Shown: positions 24,957 through 32,387 of the stretch, in pieces | Layout of the letters: every line of letters starts with the position of its first letter | Position numbering within the stretch: the stretch's first letter is position 1 | Source: Streptomyces sp. NBC_01264 | Lineage (GTDB): Bacteria > Actinomycetota > Actinomycetes > Streptomycetales > Streptomycetaceae | Reading direction: 5' to 3' | Assembly (NCBI RefSeq): GCF_026340675.1 | Contig: NZ_JAPEOX010000002.1 | Coordinates: 620,001 to 684,000, forward strand | DNA: 64,000 nucleotides | Made by a program: the position numbers and the translations under genes | The notes under the pieces: generated by a model | Databases searched by the model: none | What the model saw: the letters and a program-made list of their open reading frames with translations, nothing else | What the model was told of the DNA's origin: nothing

Positions 24957-25988
24957 TCAAGATCCCGCCAGGGGTGCGGTGACCCTGACGAACGCCTTCC
25001 GGTAGGCCGTCGGCGTCGTCCGCATCTGGCGGGTGAAGTGGTGGCGGTACGTCGCGGTGGAATCGAAGCCCACCGCCGCGGCCACCTCGTCCACCGTCCC
25101 CTCGCCCGACTCCAGCAGCGGCAGGCTCGCCGAGATCCGCTGGGAGACCACCCAGCGGATCGGGCTCACCCCGTTGCGACGGGTGAAGTGGCGCAGGAAG
25201 GATCGCTCGGACATGTTCGCCGCGCGGGCCAGGGCCGGGACGGAGAGCGGGCCGTACAGCCGCTGGAGGGCCCAGGCCATGCTCCGGGAGATCCCGTCGT
25301 CGGCGCCGTCGGGGCCCAACTCGCCGACCGCCGCCTCGATGAACTGGGCCTGCCCGCCCTCGCGATGGGGCGGGACGACGAAGCGGCGGGCCACGGTGTT
25401 GGCGACGGCCGCCCCATGGTCGGCGCGGACCAGGTAGAGGCAGAGGTCGATGCCGGCGGCGCTGCCCGCGCTGGTCAGTACGTCGCCGTTGTCGACGTAG
25501 AGGACGTCCGCGTCGACCTCGATCGCGGGATGCTGCTCGGCGAGGGTGCGGGCGTAGCGCCAGTGGGTGGTGGCCCGGCGGCCGTCGAGGAGGCCGGTCG
25601 CGGCGAGTGCGAAGGCGCCCGAGCAGATGGAGACCAGCCGCGCACCCCGGGCATGGGCCGCGAGCAGGGCCTCGACGAGCGCGGGCGCGATGGCGCCGCC
25701 CGCCGGGGAGACCCCGGGGATGATCACGGTGTCCGCGGTGGAGAGGGCGTCGAGCCCGTCTTCGGTGCGGAGCGTGAACCCGCCCACCACGCGCAGGTCC
25801 CGGCCGGGTTCCGCCGAACAGACCCGCAGTTCGTACCAGGGCAGGTCCCCCAGCTCGGGCCGGGCGAGGCCGAACACCTCGACCACCACGCCCAGTTCGA
25901 AGGGAGCCATGCCGTCGAAGGCGAGTACGGCCACCACATGGGACGGCGCCGGCTTCGAGAGGTGAAGGGATATGGCCTCGGACGTCAT
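24957..25988 (-). CDS. GlxA-type AraC-family regulator with DJ-1/PfpI domain
   Basis: This 343-residue protein starts at ATG 25988. No Shine-Dalgarno precedes it, but TACAGT lies exactly 6 nt before the ATG, so the mRNA is probably leaderless. The N-terminal half is a DJ-1/PfpI-like amidotransferase fold (VVAVLAFDGMAPFELGVVVEVFG; VSICSGAFALAATGLLDGRRATTHW, with Cys at the nucleophile elbow). The C-terminal half carries two AraC helix-turn-helix units (LARAANMSERSFLRHFTRR and VDEVAAAVGFDSTATYRHHFTRQM). This fusion is the GlxA regulator family. It is divergent from helR and upstream of the rhodanese gene. Confidence 0.9.
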   Translation of the reverse strand: MTSEAISLHLSKPAPSHVVAVLAFDGMAPFELGVVVEVFGLARPELGDLPWYELRVCSAEPGRDLRVVGGFTLRTEDGLDALSTADTVIIPGVSPAGGAIAPALVEALLAAHARGARLVSICSGAFALAATGLLDGRRATTHWRYARTLAEQHPAIEVDADVLYVDNGDVLTSAGSAAGIDLCLYLVRADHGAAVANTVARRFVVPPHREGGQAQFIEAAVGELGPDGADDGISRSMAWALQRLYGPLSVPALARAANMSERSFLRHFTRRNGVSPIRWVVSQRISASLPLLESGEGTVDEVAAAVGFDSTATYRHHFTRQMRTTPTAYRKAFVRVTAPLAGS

Positions 25989-26123
25989 GACCGTACTGTA
26001 GCCAGCCGACCCGCAGGGCCTGATCGTGGCGGGCTCCGATCGCGCCTCGGCAAGCCGCTGGAGAAGGGGCCGGGAGCGAGGGGAGGGAGGCGCGGAGGAA
26101 TACGCACTCCTTGCCACTTACAA

Positions 26124-26158
26124 GATATAGCGCACTGGGGGGCTTGCGGCAAGTCCCC
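26124..26158 (+). promoter_or_regulatory. Rifamycin-associated element (RAE) and promoter upstream of helR
   Basis: The near-palindrome GGGGCTTGCGGCAAGTCCCC (26139-26158) matches the rifamycin-associated element found upstream of rifamycin-inactivating and rifamycin-tolerance genes in actinomycetes. GATATAG at 26124-26130, just before it, is a plausible -10 region. The element lies about 60 bp upstream of the helicase start. Confidence 0.8.
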
Positions 26159-26219
26159 CTGCCTGGGGCAAAATCGCGGCTCGAGGCCAGAACTTGCCGT
26201 AAAATGGGAGATTCACTCA

Positions 26220-28433
26220 GTGCGTTCCGATATGTCAGCTCTTGGATCACATGGTTCCGTCGAGGCGGTGGCGACCGCCACCAGCGCGTTCGAGCTTCCC
26301 GACCACCTCTCCCCCAAGGCCGACCCGGCTCTCATCGAGGGCGACGAACGGCATTTCGCAGCCATCTCGCACTGCCTGGAGCAGACGATCGCCGAACTGT
26401 CCGACCGCCTGGAGGCCACGCGCAGGGCGCCCGGCGGCGTCGGCCGGGAGGCGATGGACCGCGACACGGAGATCCACCGGCTGACCAGCCGGCTGCGCAC
26501 CCTGCGCCGCTTCGGGCTGGACCTGTGCCTGGGGCACATCGTCCCCGCCGACGGCTCCGAGCCCGTGTACATCGGGCGCCTCGGTCTCACCGACAGCGAG
26601 GGCAACCGGCTGCTGCTCGACTGGCGCTCCCCCGCCGCCGAACCCTTCTTCGCGGCGACCCACGCCGTCCCGATGGGGCTGGCGAGCCGCCGTAGGTACC
26701 GCTGGACCCGCGGGCGGATCAGCGACTACTGGGACGAGGTCTTCTCCGCGGAGGGACGGGAGGGGCGCGCCGCGCTCGACGACCAGTCCGCGTTCATCGC
26801 CAGCCTGGGCGGCAACCGGTCCGACCGGATGCGCGACGTGCTCGCCACCATCCAGACCGACCAGGACGCGATCATCCGGGCCGGATCCCGGGGCGCCCTC
26901 GTCGTCGACGGCGGTCCCGGCACGGGCAAGACCGTCGTCGCCCTGCACCGCACCGCCCACCTGCTCTACTCCGACCCCCGGCTGGGGCACCGTCGCGGCG
27001 GCGTGCTGTTCGTCGGCCCGAGCCGCCCCTACCTGGCCTACGTCTCGGACGTGCTGCCGAGCCTCGGCGAGGAGGGCGTACAGACCTGCGTCCTGCGCGA
27101 CCTCGTCACCGAGGGAGCCGCCGCGACGGTCGAGGCCGACCCGCGCGTCGCCCCACTCAAGTCGTCCGCCGGCCTGGTGGGGGCGATCGAGGCGGCGGTG
27201 CGCATCTACGAGGAGCCCCCCACCCAGGGGATCACCGTCTCCAGCCACTGGTCCGACCTCTGGCTGAGCCCCGACGACTGGGCGGCCGCGTTCGCGGCGG
27301 TGGAACCGGGCACCCCGCACAACGAGGCGCGCGACCAGATCCTGGAGGAGCTGCTGACGATCCTGATGGACCAGGACGACAGCGACGTCTCGCCCCAGCT
27401 GCTGCGCCGTTCGCTGCTCCAGGACCGGGACCTGATCACCACCCTCAACCGTGCGTGGCCGATGCTCGACGCGGGCGAGCTCGTCGGAGACCTCTGGTCG
27501 GTGCCCGCCTACCTGCGCAAGTGCGCTCCGTGGCTCGGGCCCGATGACGTCTCCCTCCTCCAGCGCGCCGAAGCCCAGGCCTGGACCGTGTCCGACCTGC
27601 CCCTGCTGGACGCGGCCCGGCAGCGGCTCGGCGACGCCGAGGCCTCCGTGCGCAAGCGCCGGCACGAGGCCGCCGTCGCCGCCGAGCGTGCGCGCCGGTC
27701 CGACGTCATCGACCGGCTGCTCCAGGACACCGAGATCGACGAGAGCCAGGGCGCGGTGGGGATGCTGCGGGGACGGGACCTGCAGGACGCCCTGATCGAC
27801 GGGGACGCGCTGCCCGGCGCCGAACCCGACCTGCTGGCGGGCCCGTTCGCGCACATCGTCGTGGACGAGGCGCAGGAACTGACCGACGCCGAATGGCAGA
27901 TGCTGCTGAGCCGCTGCCCGTCGCGGAGCTTCACGATCGTCGGCGACCGCGCGCAGGCCCGGCACGGGTTCACCGAGTCCTGGCGCGAGCGGCTCGAACG
28001 GGCCGGGCTCGACCGGATCACCATGGCCTCGCTCAGCGTCAACTACCGCACCCCGGAAGAGGTCATGGCCGAGGCCGAGCCGGCCATCCGCGCCGCGCTG
28101 CCCGACGCGAACGTGCCCACCTCCGTCCGCAGCAGCGGCATCCCCGTCACGCACGGCAGCGTCGCGGACCTGTCCGCGGTCCTCGACGACTGGCTCGGCG
28201 CGCAGTCCGACGGCGTCGCCTGCGTCATCGCCGCCGATGGCGTCGACGCCGGCACGTACGCGGAGGCGTCCCGGGTCCGCGTGCTGACGCCCACCCTGTC
28301 GAAGGGCCTCGAATTCGACCTGGTCGTCCTCCTCGACCCGGACACCTTCGGCGAGGGCATCGAGGGCGCCGTCGACCGCTACGTCGCGATGACCCGGGCG
28401 ACCCAGCGCCTCGTCATCCTCACGAGCTCCTGA
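26220..28433 (+). CDS. helR: HelR, HelD-class RNA polymerase-associated helicase-like protein (rifamycin tolerance)
   Basis: This is a 737-residue protein. GTG 26220 is preferred because GGGAG (26206-26210) sits 9 nt before it; ATG 26232 is the alternative and longer open frame upstream is shadow. The N-terminal helical region (about 30-110) fits the coiled-coil arm of HelD proteins. It is followed by LLLDWRSPAAEPFF and Walker A GGPGTGKT (about 230), and by the motif II region VVDEAQELTDAEW (about 547). The C-terminal UvrD-like motifs are VNYRTPEEVM, PTLSKGLEFDLVVLLDPD and YVAMTRATQRLVIL. Class II HelD proteins bind RNA polymerase. HelR displaces rifamycins from it and so gives tolerance. The RAE upstream makes HelR a better call than a general HelD. 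Confidence 0.85.
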   Translation: MRSDMSALGSHGSVEAVATATSAFELPDHLSPKADPALIEGDERHFAAISHCLEQTIAELSDRLEATRRAPGGVGREAMDRDTEIHRLTSRLRTLRRFGLDLCLGHIVPADGSEPVYIGRLGLTDSEGNRLLLDWRSPAAEPFFAATHAVPMGLASRRRYRWTRGRISDYWDEVFSAEGREGRAALDDQSAFIASLGGNRSDRMRDVLATIQTDQDAIIRAGSRGALVVDGGPGTGKTVVALHRTAHLLYSDPRLGHRRGGVLFVGPSRPYLAYVSDVLPSLGEEGVQTCVLRDLVTEGAAATVEADPRVAPLKSSAGLVGAIEAAVRIYEEPPTQGITVSSHWSDLWLSPDDWAAAFAAVEPGTPHNEARDQILEELLTILMDQDDSDVSPQLLRRSLLQDRDLITTLNRAWPMLDAGELVGDLWSVPAYLRKCAPWLGPDDVSLLQRAEAQAWTVSDLPLLDAARQRLGDAEASVRKRRHEAAVAAERARRSDVIDRLLQDTEIDESQGAVGMLRGRDLQDALIDGDALPGAEPDLLAGPFAHIVVDEAQELTDAEWQMLLSRCPSRSFTIVGDRAQARHGFTESWRERLERAGLDRITMASLSVNYRTPEEVMAEAEPAIRAALPDANVPTSVRSSGIPVTHGSVADLSAVLDDWLGAQSDGVACVIAADGVDAGTYAEASRVRVLTPTLSKGLEFDLVVLLDPDTFGEGIEGAVDRYVAMTRATQRLVILTSS

Positions 28434-28466
28434 ACCGGCGCCGGCCGTGGGGGGCCACCCGCCGTT

Positions 28467-29110
28467 CTAGCGCAGGGCCCCGAAGGCCCTGGTGAAGGCC
28501 AGCGGCTGCTGGAGGATCGAACTGCACGTCGCGTCAGCGTAGTTCACGACCCCGGCCAGGCACTGCTGGTCGCGGGTCGCGGACCACATCGCGAGCCTGC
28601 CGATTCCGCGAGGGTGGGGGCGCCCGTGGGGGCGGTGGTGGGGCGGCCGCCCGGCGGGGGTGTGGGGCCCGGGTCCGCCGAGCACTTCGCTCCGTTGATC
28701 CGGCAGGCCGTCGGGTTGCCCGGGGTGCCGCTCGCGCTCGTGACGAAGCCGATCGTGACGGAGGCTCCCGCGGCCAGTTCCTTGTTCCATGCGGCCGGCT
28801 TCACGGTGACGTGGCGGCCGCTGACCGTGTGGGAGCCGTTCCACAGGGAGGCGATCGTCGTGCCCGCGGGCAGGTCGAACTCCAGGGTCCAACCGGTCTG
28901 CGCCCGGCTCTTGTTGTTGGTGATCACGTACGTTCCGGTGTAACCGCCGCTCCAGGAGCTCGACTTCGTGTACACCGCGCCGACCGAGGAGGCCTGGGCC
29001 GTTCCCGTGAAGGAGAAGGCGGCGGCCGCGATCAGTACGGCCACCGCCGTCCCGCCCGCGGCCTTCGCCTTCTTGCTCGTCCTGCGCCGGTGACCGGTCG
29101 TGCTGCCCAT
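28467..29110 (-). pseudogene. Decayed CBM2-GH18 chitinase: CBM joined out of frame to a chitinase tail
   Basis: ATG 29110 begins a twin-Arg/Lys-rich signal peptide (RRRTSKKAKAAGG, then a hydrophobic run to AQASSVG). A carbohydrate-binding module family 2 follows (YTKSSSWSGGYTGTYVITNN, GWTLEFDLPAGTTIASLWNG), then a Pro/Thr linker. That frame stops at 28544. The frame one base off then carries GIGRLAMWSATRDQQC...YADATCSSILQQPLAFTRAFGALR to the stop at 28467. This resembles the last 45 residues of a family 18 chitinase catalytic domain. The catalytic DxxDxDxE region is absent, so the catalytic module has been deleted (junction near 28600-28625) and the frame lost. The product, if made, is a secreted CBM only. 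Confidence 0.75.
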
Positions 29111-29220
29111 GGCGTGCCTGCCTCTGAATTGCTGGGGAGTTCGGGGTGCGGCAGCACGCCAGCCGTCCGGAAACGGACATTTGATCGATTCTGGGTGGTG
29201 GCGGCGAACCTTAGGTTCCA

Positions 29221-29248
29221 CTTAAGGAAGCGATCGGGCGACCTTAAG
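29221..29248. promoter_or_regulatory. CTTAAGG inverted repeat between chitinase remnant and polysaccharide locus
   Basis: CTTAAGG (29221-29227) and CCTTAAG (29242-29248) form perfect 7-bp arms across 14 bp, with a related ACCTTAGG just to the left. It lies in the 293-bp region between divergent transcription units and may be an operator for either. Confidence 0.4.
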
Positions 29249-29403
29249 ACAGCGGGCTCCGCTCCGCCCGAGGCCGCCTCAAGTCCACTTCGTGAACAGT
29301 CGATTGATCTTCGGGGCACGCACGGCCGATGCCGCATATGCTCCCCCGGTACCTCAATGCGACAAACATCCGCACGCCTCGCGAGCCGTAAGGGGACCGC
29401 CCC

Positions 29404-30003
29404 GTGAGTGTCCGAATTCAACCCTCCTCCCAGGTCGACGAGACGGCCGAACTCGGCGAGGGGACCACGATCTGGGATCTGGCGCAGGTGCGGGAGGACG
29501 CGACGCTCGGCCGCGACTGCATCGTGGGTCGTGGGGCGTACGTCGGTCCCGGCGTGCGGATCGGGGACAACGTCAAACTGCAGAACTACGCGCTGGTGTA
29601 CGAGCCCGCCGTACTCGGCGACGGGGTGTTCATCGGCCCGGCCGTGGTGCTCACCAACGACTTCTACCCGCGGGCCGTCGATCCCGACGGCCGCCAGAAG
29701 CGCGGCGGCGACTGGGAGGCGGCCGGGGTCGTCGTGGCCGAGGGGGCCTCCCTGGGCGCCCGGTCGGTGTGCGTCGCGGGGGTCCGGATCGGGCGGTGGG
29801 CCCTGGTCGCGGCCGGCGCGGTCGTGTCCCGGGACGTACCGGATTTCGCGCTCGTGGCCGGGGTGCCGGCCCGGCGCATCGGCTGGGTGGGCCGGGCGGG
29901 GGTGCGCCTTGTGGAACGTGACGGCGAGCCGGGCATCTGGGAGTGCCCGCGCACCGGCGCTCTGCACGACGAGACCGACGGAACCCTGGCCGAGCGCATC
30001 TGA
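29404..30003 (+). CDS. WbpD/WlbB-like UDP-sugar 3-N-acetyltransferase (left-handed beta-helix)
   Basis: This 199-residue protein starts at GTG 29404 after AAGGGG. It is built of hexapeptide repeats (IGDNVKLQNYALVYEPAVLGDGVFIGPAVVLTNDFYPRA; a second run at AEGASLGARSVCVAGVRIGRWALVAAGAVV). The closing DVPDFALVAGVPARRIGWVG is strikingly like WbpD and WlbB. Those enzymes N-acetylate the 3-amino group of UDP-GlcNAc(3NH2)A with acetyl-CoA. In this locus it is the first plus-strand gene of the polysaccharide region. It supplies the acetylation step missing from the dehydrogenase, aminotransferase and epimerase genes farther on. The specificity is inferred from family and context. Confidence 0.75.
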   Translation: MSVRIQPSSQVDETAELGEGTTIWDLAQVREDATLGRDCIVGRGAYVGPGVRIGDNVKLQNYALVYEPAVLGDGVFIGPAVVLTNDFYPRAVDPDGRQKRGGDWEAAGVVVAEGASLGARSVCVAGVRIGRWALVAAGAVVSRDVPDFALVAGVPARRIGWVGRAGVRLVERDGEPGIWECPRTGALHDETDGTLAERI

Positions 30004-30367
30004 CGCAACGTCGGCAATTTGGGTCAATGGCATTTCCTCAAAACCACAATCAACGAACATCCTTGGGCATACCTTGTCCCTGTACACGGGATCTGAGCAG
30101 GCAACAGGCTGTGTTCAGTGGGGGGTTGTACACGACGAGGGCAACCACGGACCAGGTGACGGAACGGCGCAGGACCATGCGCCCGTCCGCCGCCGCCGTC
30201 CGCGCGCGCCCCCATCCGGAATATCGCTGGAGGGGGATCCAGCGGTCCCGGACCGCTCGTGCCATCGGGGGGATCACACCGTAGGCACGCGCAGCGTCAT
30301 GCGCAGTCCCCTCGCCGGACGACGACCGCCGGGTCTGTCCTAGGAGCGATTTTCAGAGGGGGTAGGT
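30004..30367 (+). promoter_or_regulatory. Control region upstream of the plus-strand polysaccharide operon
   Basis: This 364-bp region has no convincing gene. It is less GC-rich at 30010-30140 and carries two copies of TGTACACG, at 30081-30088 and 30127-30134, 46 bp apart and in the same orientation. TTGTACAC or CTGTACAC may be operator sites. AGAGGGGG near 30354-30362 is the ribosome-binding site of the leader ORF that follows. Confidence 0.4.
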
Positions 30368-30445
30368 GTGTTGGAGCAGTACGGCTACAGCTCGGACATA
30401 CAGGGCGAGCAGGGCATGCGGGAAACCGAGGTGGGGACCCGGTGA
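30368..30445 (+). CDS. 25-residue leader ORF coupled to the toroid-protein gene
   Basis: GTG 30368 is preceded by AGAGGGGG at a normal distance and reads VLEQYGYSSDIQGEQGMR followed by ETEVGTR. It ends with TGA at 30443-30445, which overlaps the GTG start of the next gene (GTGA, 30442-30445). A ribosome-binding site plus a 4-bp overlap argues for real translation and for coupling of the downstream gene. The peptide is acidic and polar, with no hydrophobic segment and no run of a single amino acid that would mark an amino-acid attenuator. It is either a small functional protein or a coupling leader. Confidence 0.5.
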   Translation: MLEQYGYSSDIQGEQGMRETEVGTR

Positions 30446-31611
30446 CCGCCAGACGATTAGCAGCACTGGCCCAGGAAGACCCGTCGCTGCACGCCCTCGC
30501 CGAGCGGCTGCTCGCACTGGCCGAGGCGGGGCTGCCCGAGATGTACCTGCCGGGCGCGGAGACCTTCGTCTTCACCCGGGTGGGGACCGTCTCCCCCGAA
30601 GGCGCGAGGCGCGTGGAGCGGCGCGGGACCAGCACCCGGTACGCGGCCATCACCGCGCTGGGCGCACGGTTCCTCCCCGAGGAGCGGCAGCGCGCCCTCT
30701 TCGACGGCCGCACGGCCGGGGAGTTCACGGCGCTCCTGGTGGAGCGGCTGCCCGCGGTGACCAACCTCGGCGACGCCGCGCTCATCGCCTGGGCCGCGGC
30801 CGAGACCGGCCACCCCAAGCTCGCGGACGCCGTGGCCAGGGTGGCCGAACTGGACGTCCCCGGGCGTCCGCAGTACACGGTGGAGGCCGCCTGGGTGCTG
30901 TCCGCCCTCACCGCGGCCCGCGCCGCGGTGGACGTCGAGTACCGGCTCGTCGCCGCCCGCGACCGCCTGCTGGCGGCCAGGGTCGGGGACGGTCCGCTGT
31001 TCCCCCACGCCACCGGACCCGGGCTGGTCCCCGGGTACCGCTCCCACGTGGCCTGCTTCGCCGACCAGACCTATCCGCTCCAGGCACTGGCCCGGCTGCA
31101 CGCCAGTGCCCCGGATCCCCGCGCCCTCGCGGCCGCCGACGCCTGCGCCGCCCGGATCTGCGCCCTGCAGGGGGACGGCGGACAGTGGTGGTGGCACTAC
31201 GACGCCCGCACGGGCGGCGTGGTGGAGGGCTACCCCGTCTACAGCGTGCACCAGCACGCCATGGCCCCCACCGCCCTCTTCGACCTGGCCGAAGCGGGCG
31301 GCACCGACTTCGGCGCGGAGATCCGCCGGGGTCTGCGCTGGATGACGGAGGTGCCCGAGATCAGCGGGCCCGACGGGACCCCGCGCGAGTCCATGATCCG
31401 CGAGGAGTTCGGGGTCACCTGGCGCAAGGTCTACCGCGGCGATCCCGCCAAGGCCGTGCGCGCCGCCCGCGGACTCACCACCCGGGTCGCACCGCGGGCC
31501 CGGCTGGCCCCGCTCGACCGGATCTTCCGCCCCCTGGCGGTGGACCGCGAGTGCAGGCCCTACGAGTTCGGCTGGCTGCTCCACGCCTGGCTCGGGGGGC
31601 TCGGAGGATGA
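30442..31611 (+). CDS. Alpha/alpha-toroid protein of the polysaccharide locus (terpene-cyclase-like or epimerase-like fold)
   Basis: This 389-residue cytosolic protein starts at GTG 30442, overlapping the leader ORF. The sequence is almost wholly helical, with repeated helix pairs: AALIAWAAAETGHPKLADAV, AAWVLSALTAARAAVDVEY and PLQALARLHASAPDPRALAA. One QW-like motif is QGDGGQWWWHYDA, and a conserved-looking patch is GYPVYSVHQHAMAPTALFDL. This resembles alpha/alpha toroids seen in prenyltransferase/squalene-cyclase repeats and in sugar epimerases or lyases. The DxDD acid motif of class II terpene cyclases is absent. The GT26 gene overlaps its stop by 4 bp, so a role in polysaccharide or glycolipid precursor modification is more likely than terpene synthesis. 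I do not recognise a characterised homologue. Confidence 0.6.
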   Translation: MTARRLAALAQEDPSLHALAERLLALAEAGLPEMYLPGAETFVFTRVGTVSPEGARRVERRGTSTRYAAITALGARFLPEERQRALFDGRTAGEFTALLVERLPAVTNLGDAALIAWAAAETGHPKLADAVARVAELDVPGRPQYTVEAAWVLSALTAARAAVDVEYRLVAARDRLLAARVGDGPLFPHATGPGLVPGYRSHVACFADQTYPLQALARLHASAPDPRALAAADACAARICALQGDGGQWWWHYDARTGGVVEGYPVYSVHQHAMAPTALFDLAEAGGTDFGAEIRRGLRWMTEVPEISGPDGTPRESMIREEFGVTWRKVYRGDPAKAVRAARGLTTRVAPRARLAPLDRIFRPLAVDRECRPYEFGWLLHAWLGGLGG

Positions 31612-32387
31612 AGCACAGACAGTCCCTCTTCGGGGTGTCGCTCGACCCCCTGACCATGGACGAGACGGTCCAGCGCTGCCTCGACGCCGTCCAGCGCGGC
31701 GAACAGATCGAGATCGGCATGGTCAACGCCGCCAAACTGGTCAACATGCGCCGCGACCCCCGCCTCGCCGCGGCGGTCGCCGGCTGCGACCTGGTCCTGG
31801 CCGACGGCCAGGCCGTGGTCTGGGCCGGCCGCGTCCTGGGGGTCCGCCTGCCCGAACGGGTCGCGGGAATCGACCTGTTCATGCGGCTGCTGGCCGCGGC
31901 GGAGACCGCCGGGATCCCCGTCTACCTGCTCGGCGCCCGGCAGGACGTACTGGACCTCATGCTCGGCCGGATCGCCGAGCGGTTCCCCGCGCTGCGCGTG
32001 GCGGGCAGCCGCAACGGCTACTTCGAGGACTCCGAACAGGGCGGGATCGCCGACGCGGTGGCCTCGAGCGGGGCCCGGATGCTGTTCCTCGGCATGACCT
32101 CGCCCAAGAAGGAGATCTTCACCGCCGGCTACGGCAAGCGCACCGGCTCCCACGTGGTGCACGGCGTCGGCGGCTCCTTCGACATCCTGGCCGGCATCAC
32201 CAAGCGCGCCCCCCTGGTCTGGCAGCGGATGGGGCTCGAATGGTTCTACCGGACCCTCCAGGAACCGCGCCGCCTGGGCAAGCGCTACCTCACCACCAAT
32301 GCTGCCTTCCTCCTCATGACGGTCCGGGAACTCATCCGCCGCACACCGTCCACACCTCCTTCCGGTTCCGCGAACAGGAGTCACTGA
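31608..32387 (+). CDS. WecG/TagA/CpsF-family glycosyltransferase (GT26)
   Basis: This 259-residue protein has its ATG at 31608 overlapping the previous stop, with GGAGG-like TCGGAGG before it. Characteristic segments are VNAAKLVNMRRDPRLAAAVAGCDLVLADGQAVVWAGRVLG, RVAGIDLFMRLL, IPVYLLGA, FLGMTSPKKEIF and GVGGSFDILAGITKRAPLVWQRMGLEWFYRTLQEPRR. The last is the typical C-terminal membrane-associating motif. GT26 enzymes add ManNAc or ManNAcA-type sugars to a lipid-linked first sugar. With UDP-sugar dehydrogenase and 2-epimerase genes next to it, transfer of a mannosaminuronic-acid-type residue is plausible. Confidence 0.9.
   Translation: MKHRQSLFGVSLDPLTMDETVQRCLDAVQRGEQIEIGMVNAAKLVNMRRDPRLAAAVAGCDLVLADGQAVVWAGRVLGVRLPERVAGIDLFMRLLAAAETAGIPVYLLGARQDVLDLMLGRIAERFPALRVAGSRNGYFEDSEQGGIADAVASSGARMLFLGMTSPKKEIFTAGYGKRTGSHVVHGVGGSFDILAGITKRAPLVWQRMGLEWFYRTLQEPRRLGKRYLTTNAAFLLMTVRELIRRTPSTPPSGSANRSH

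Noticed and set aside
25038..26219. Upstream extension of the helR frame by about 390 codons
   Set aside because: It is antisense to the GlxA regulator and the RAE promoter lies inside it. The real start follows GGGAG at 26206-26210.
30442..31611. Terpene cyclase
   Set aside because: The toroid-like repeats suggest it, but there is no DxDD or DDxxD motif and the context is polysaccharide synthesis.
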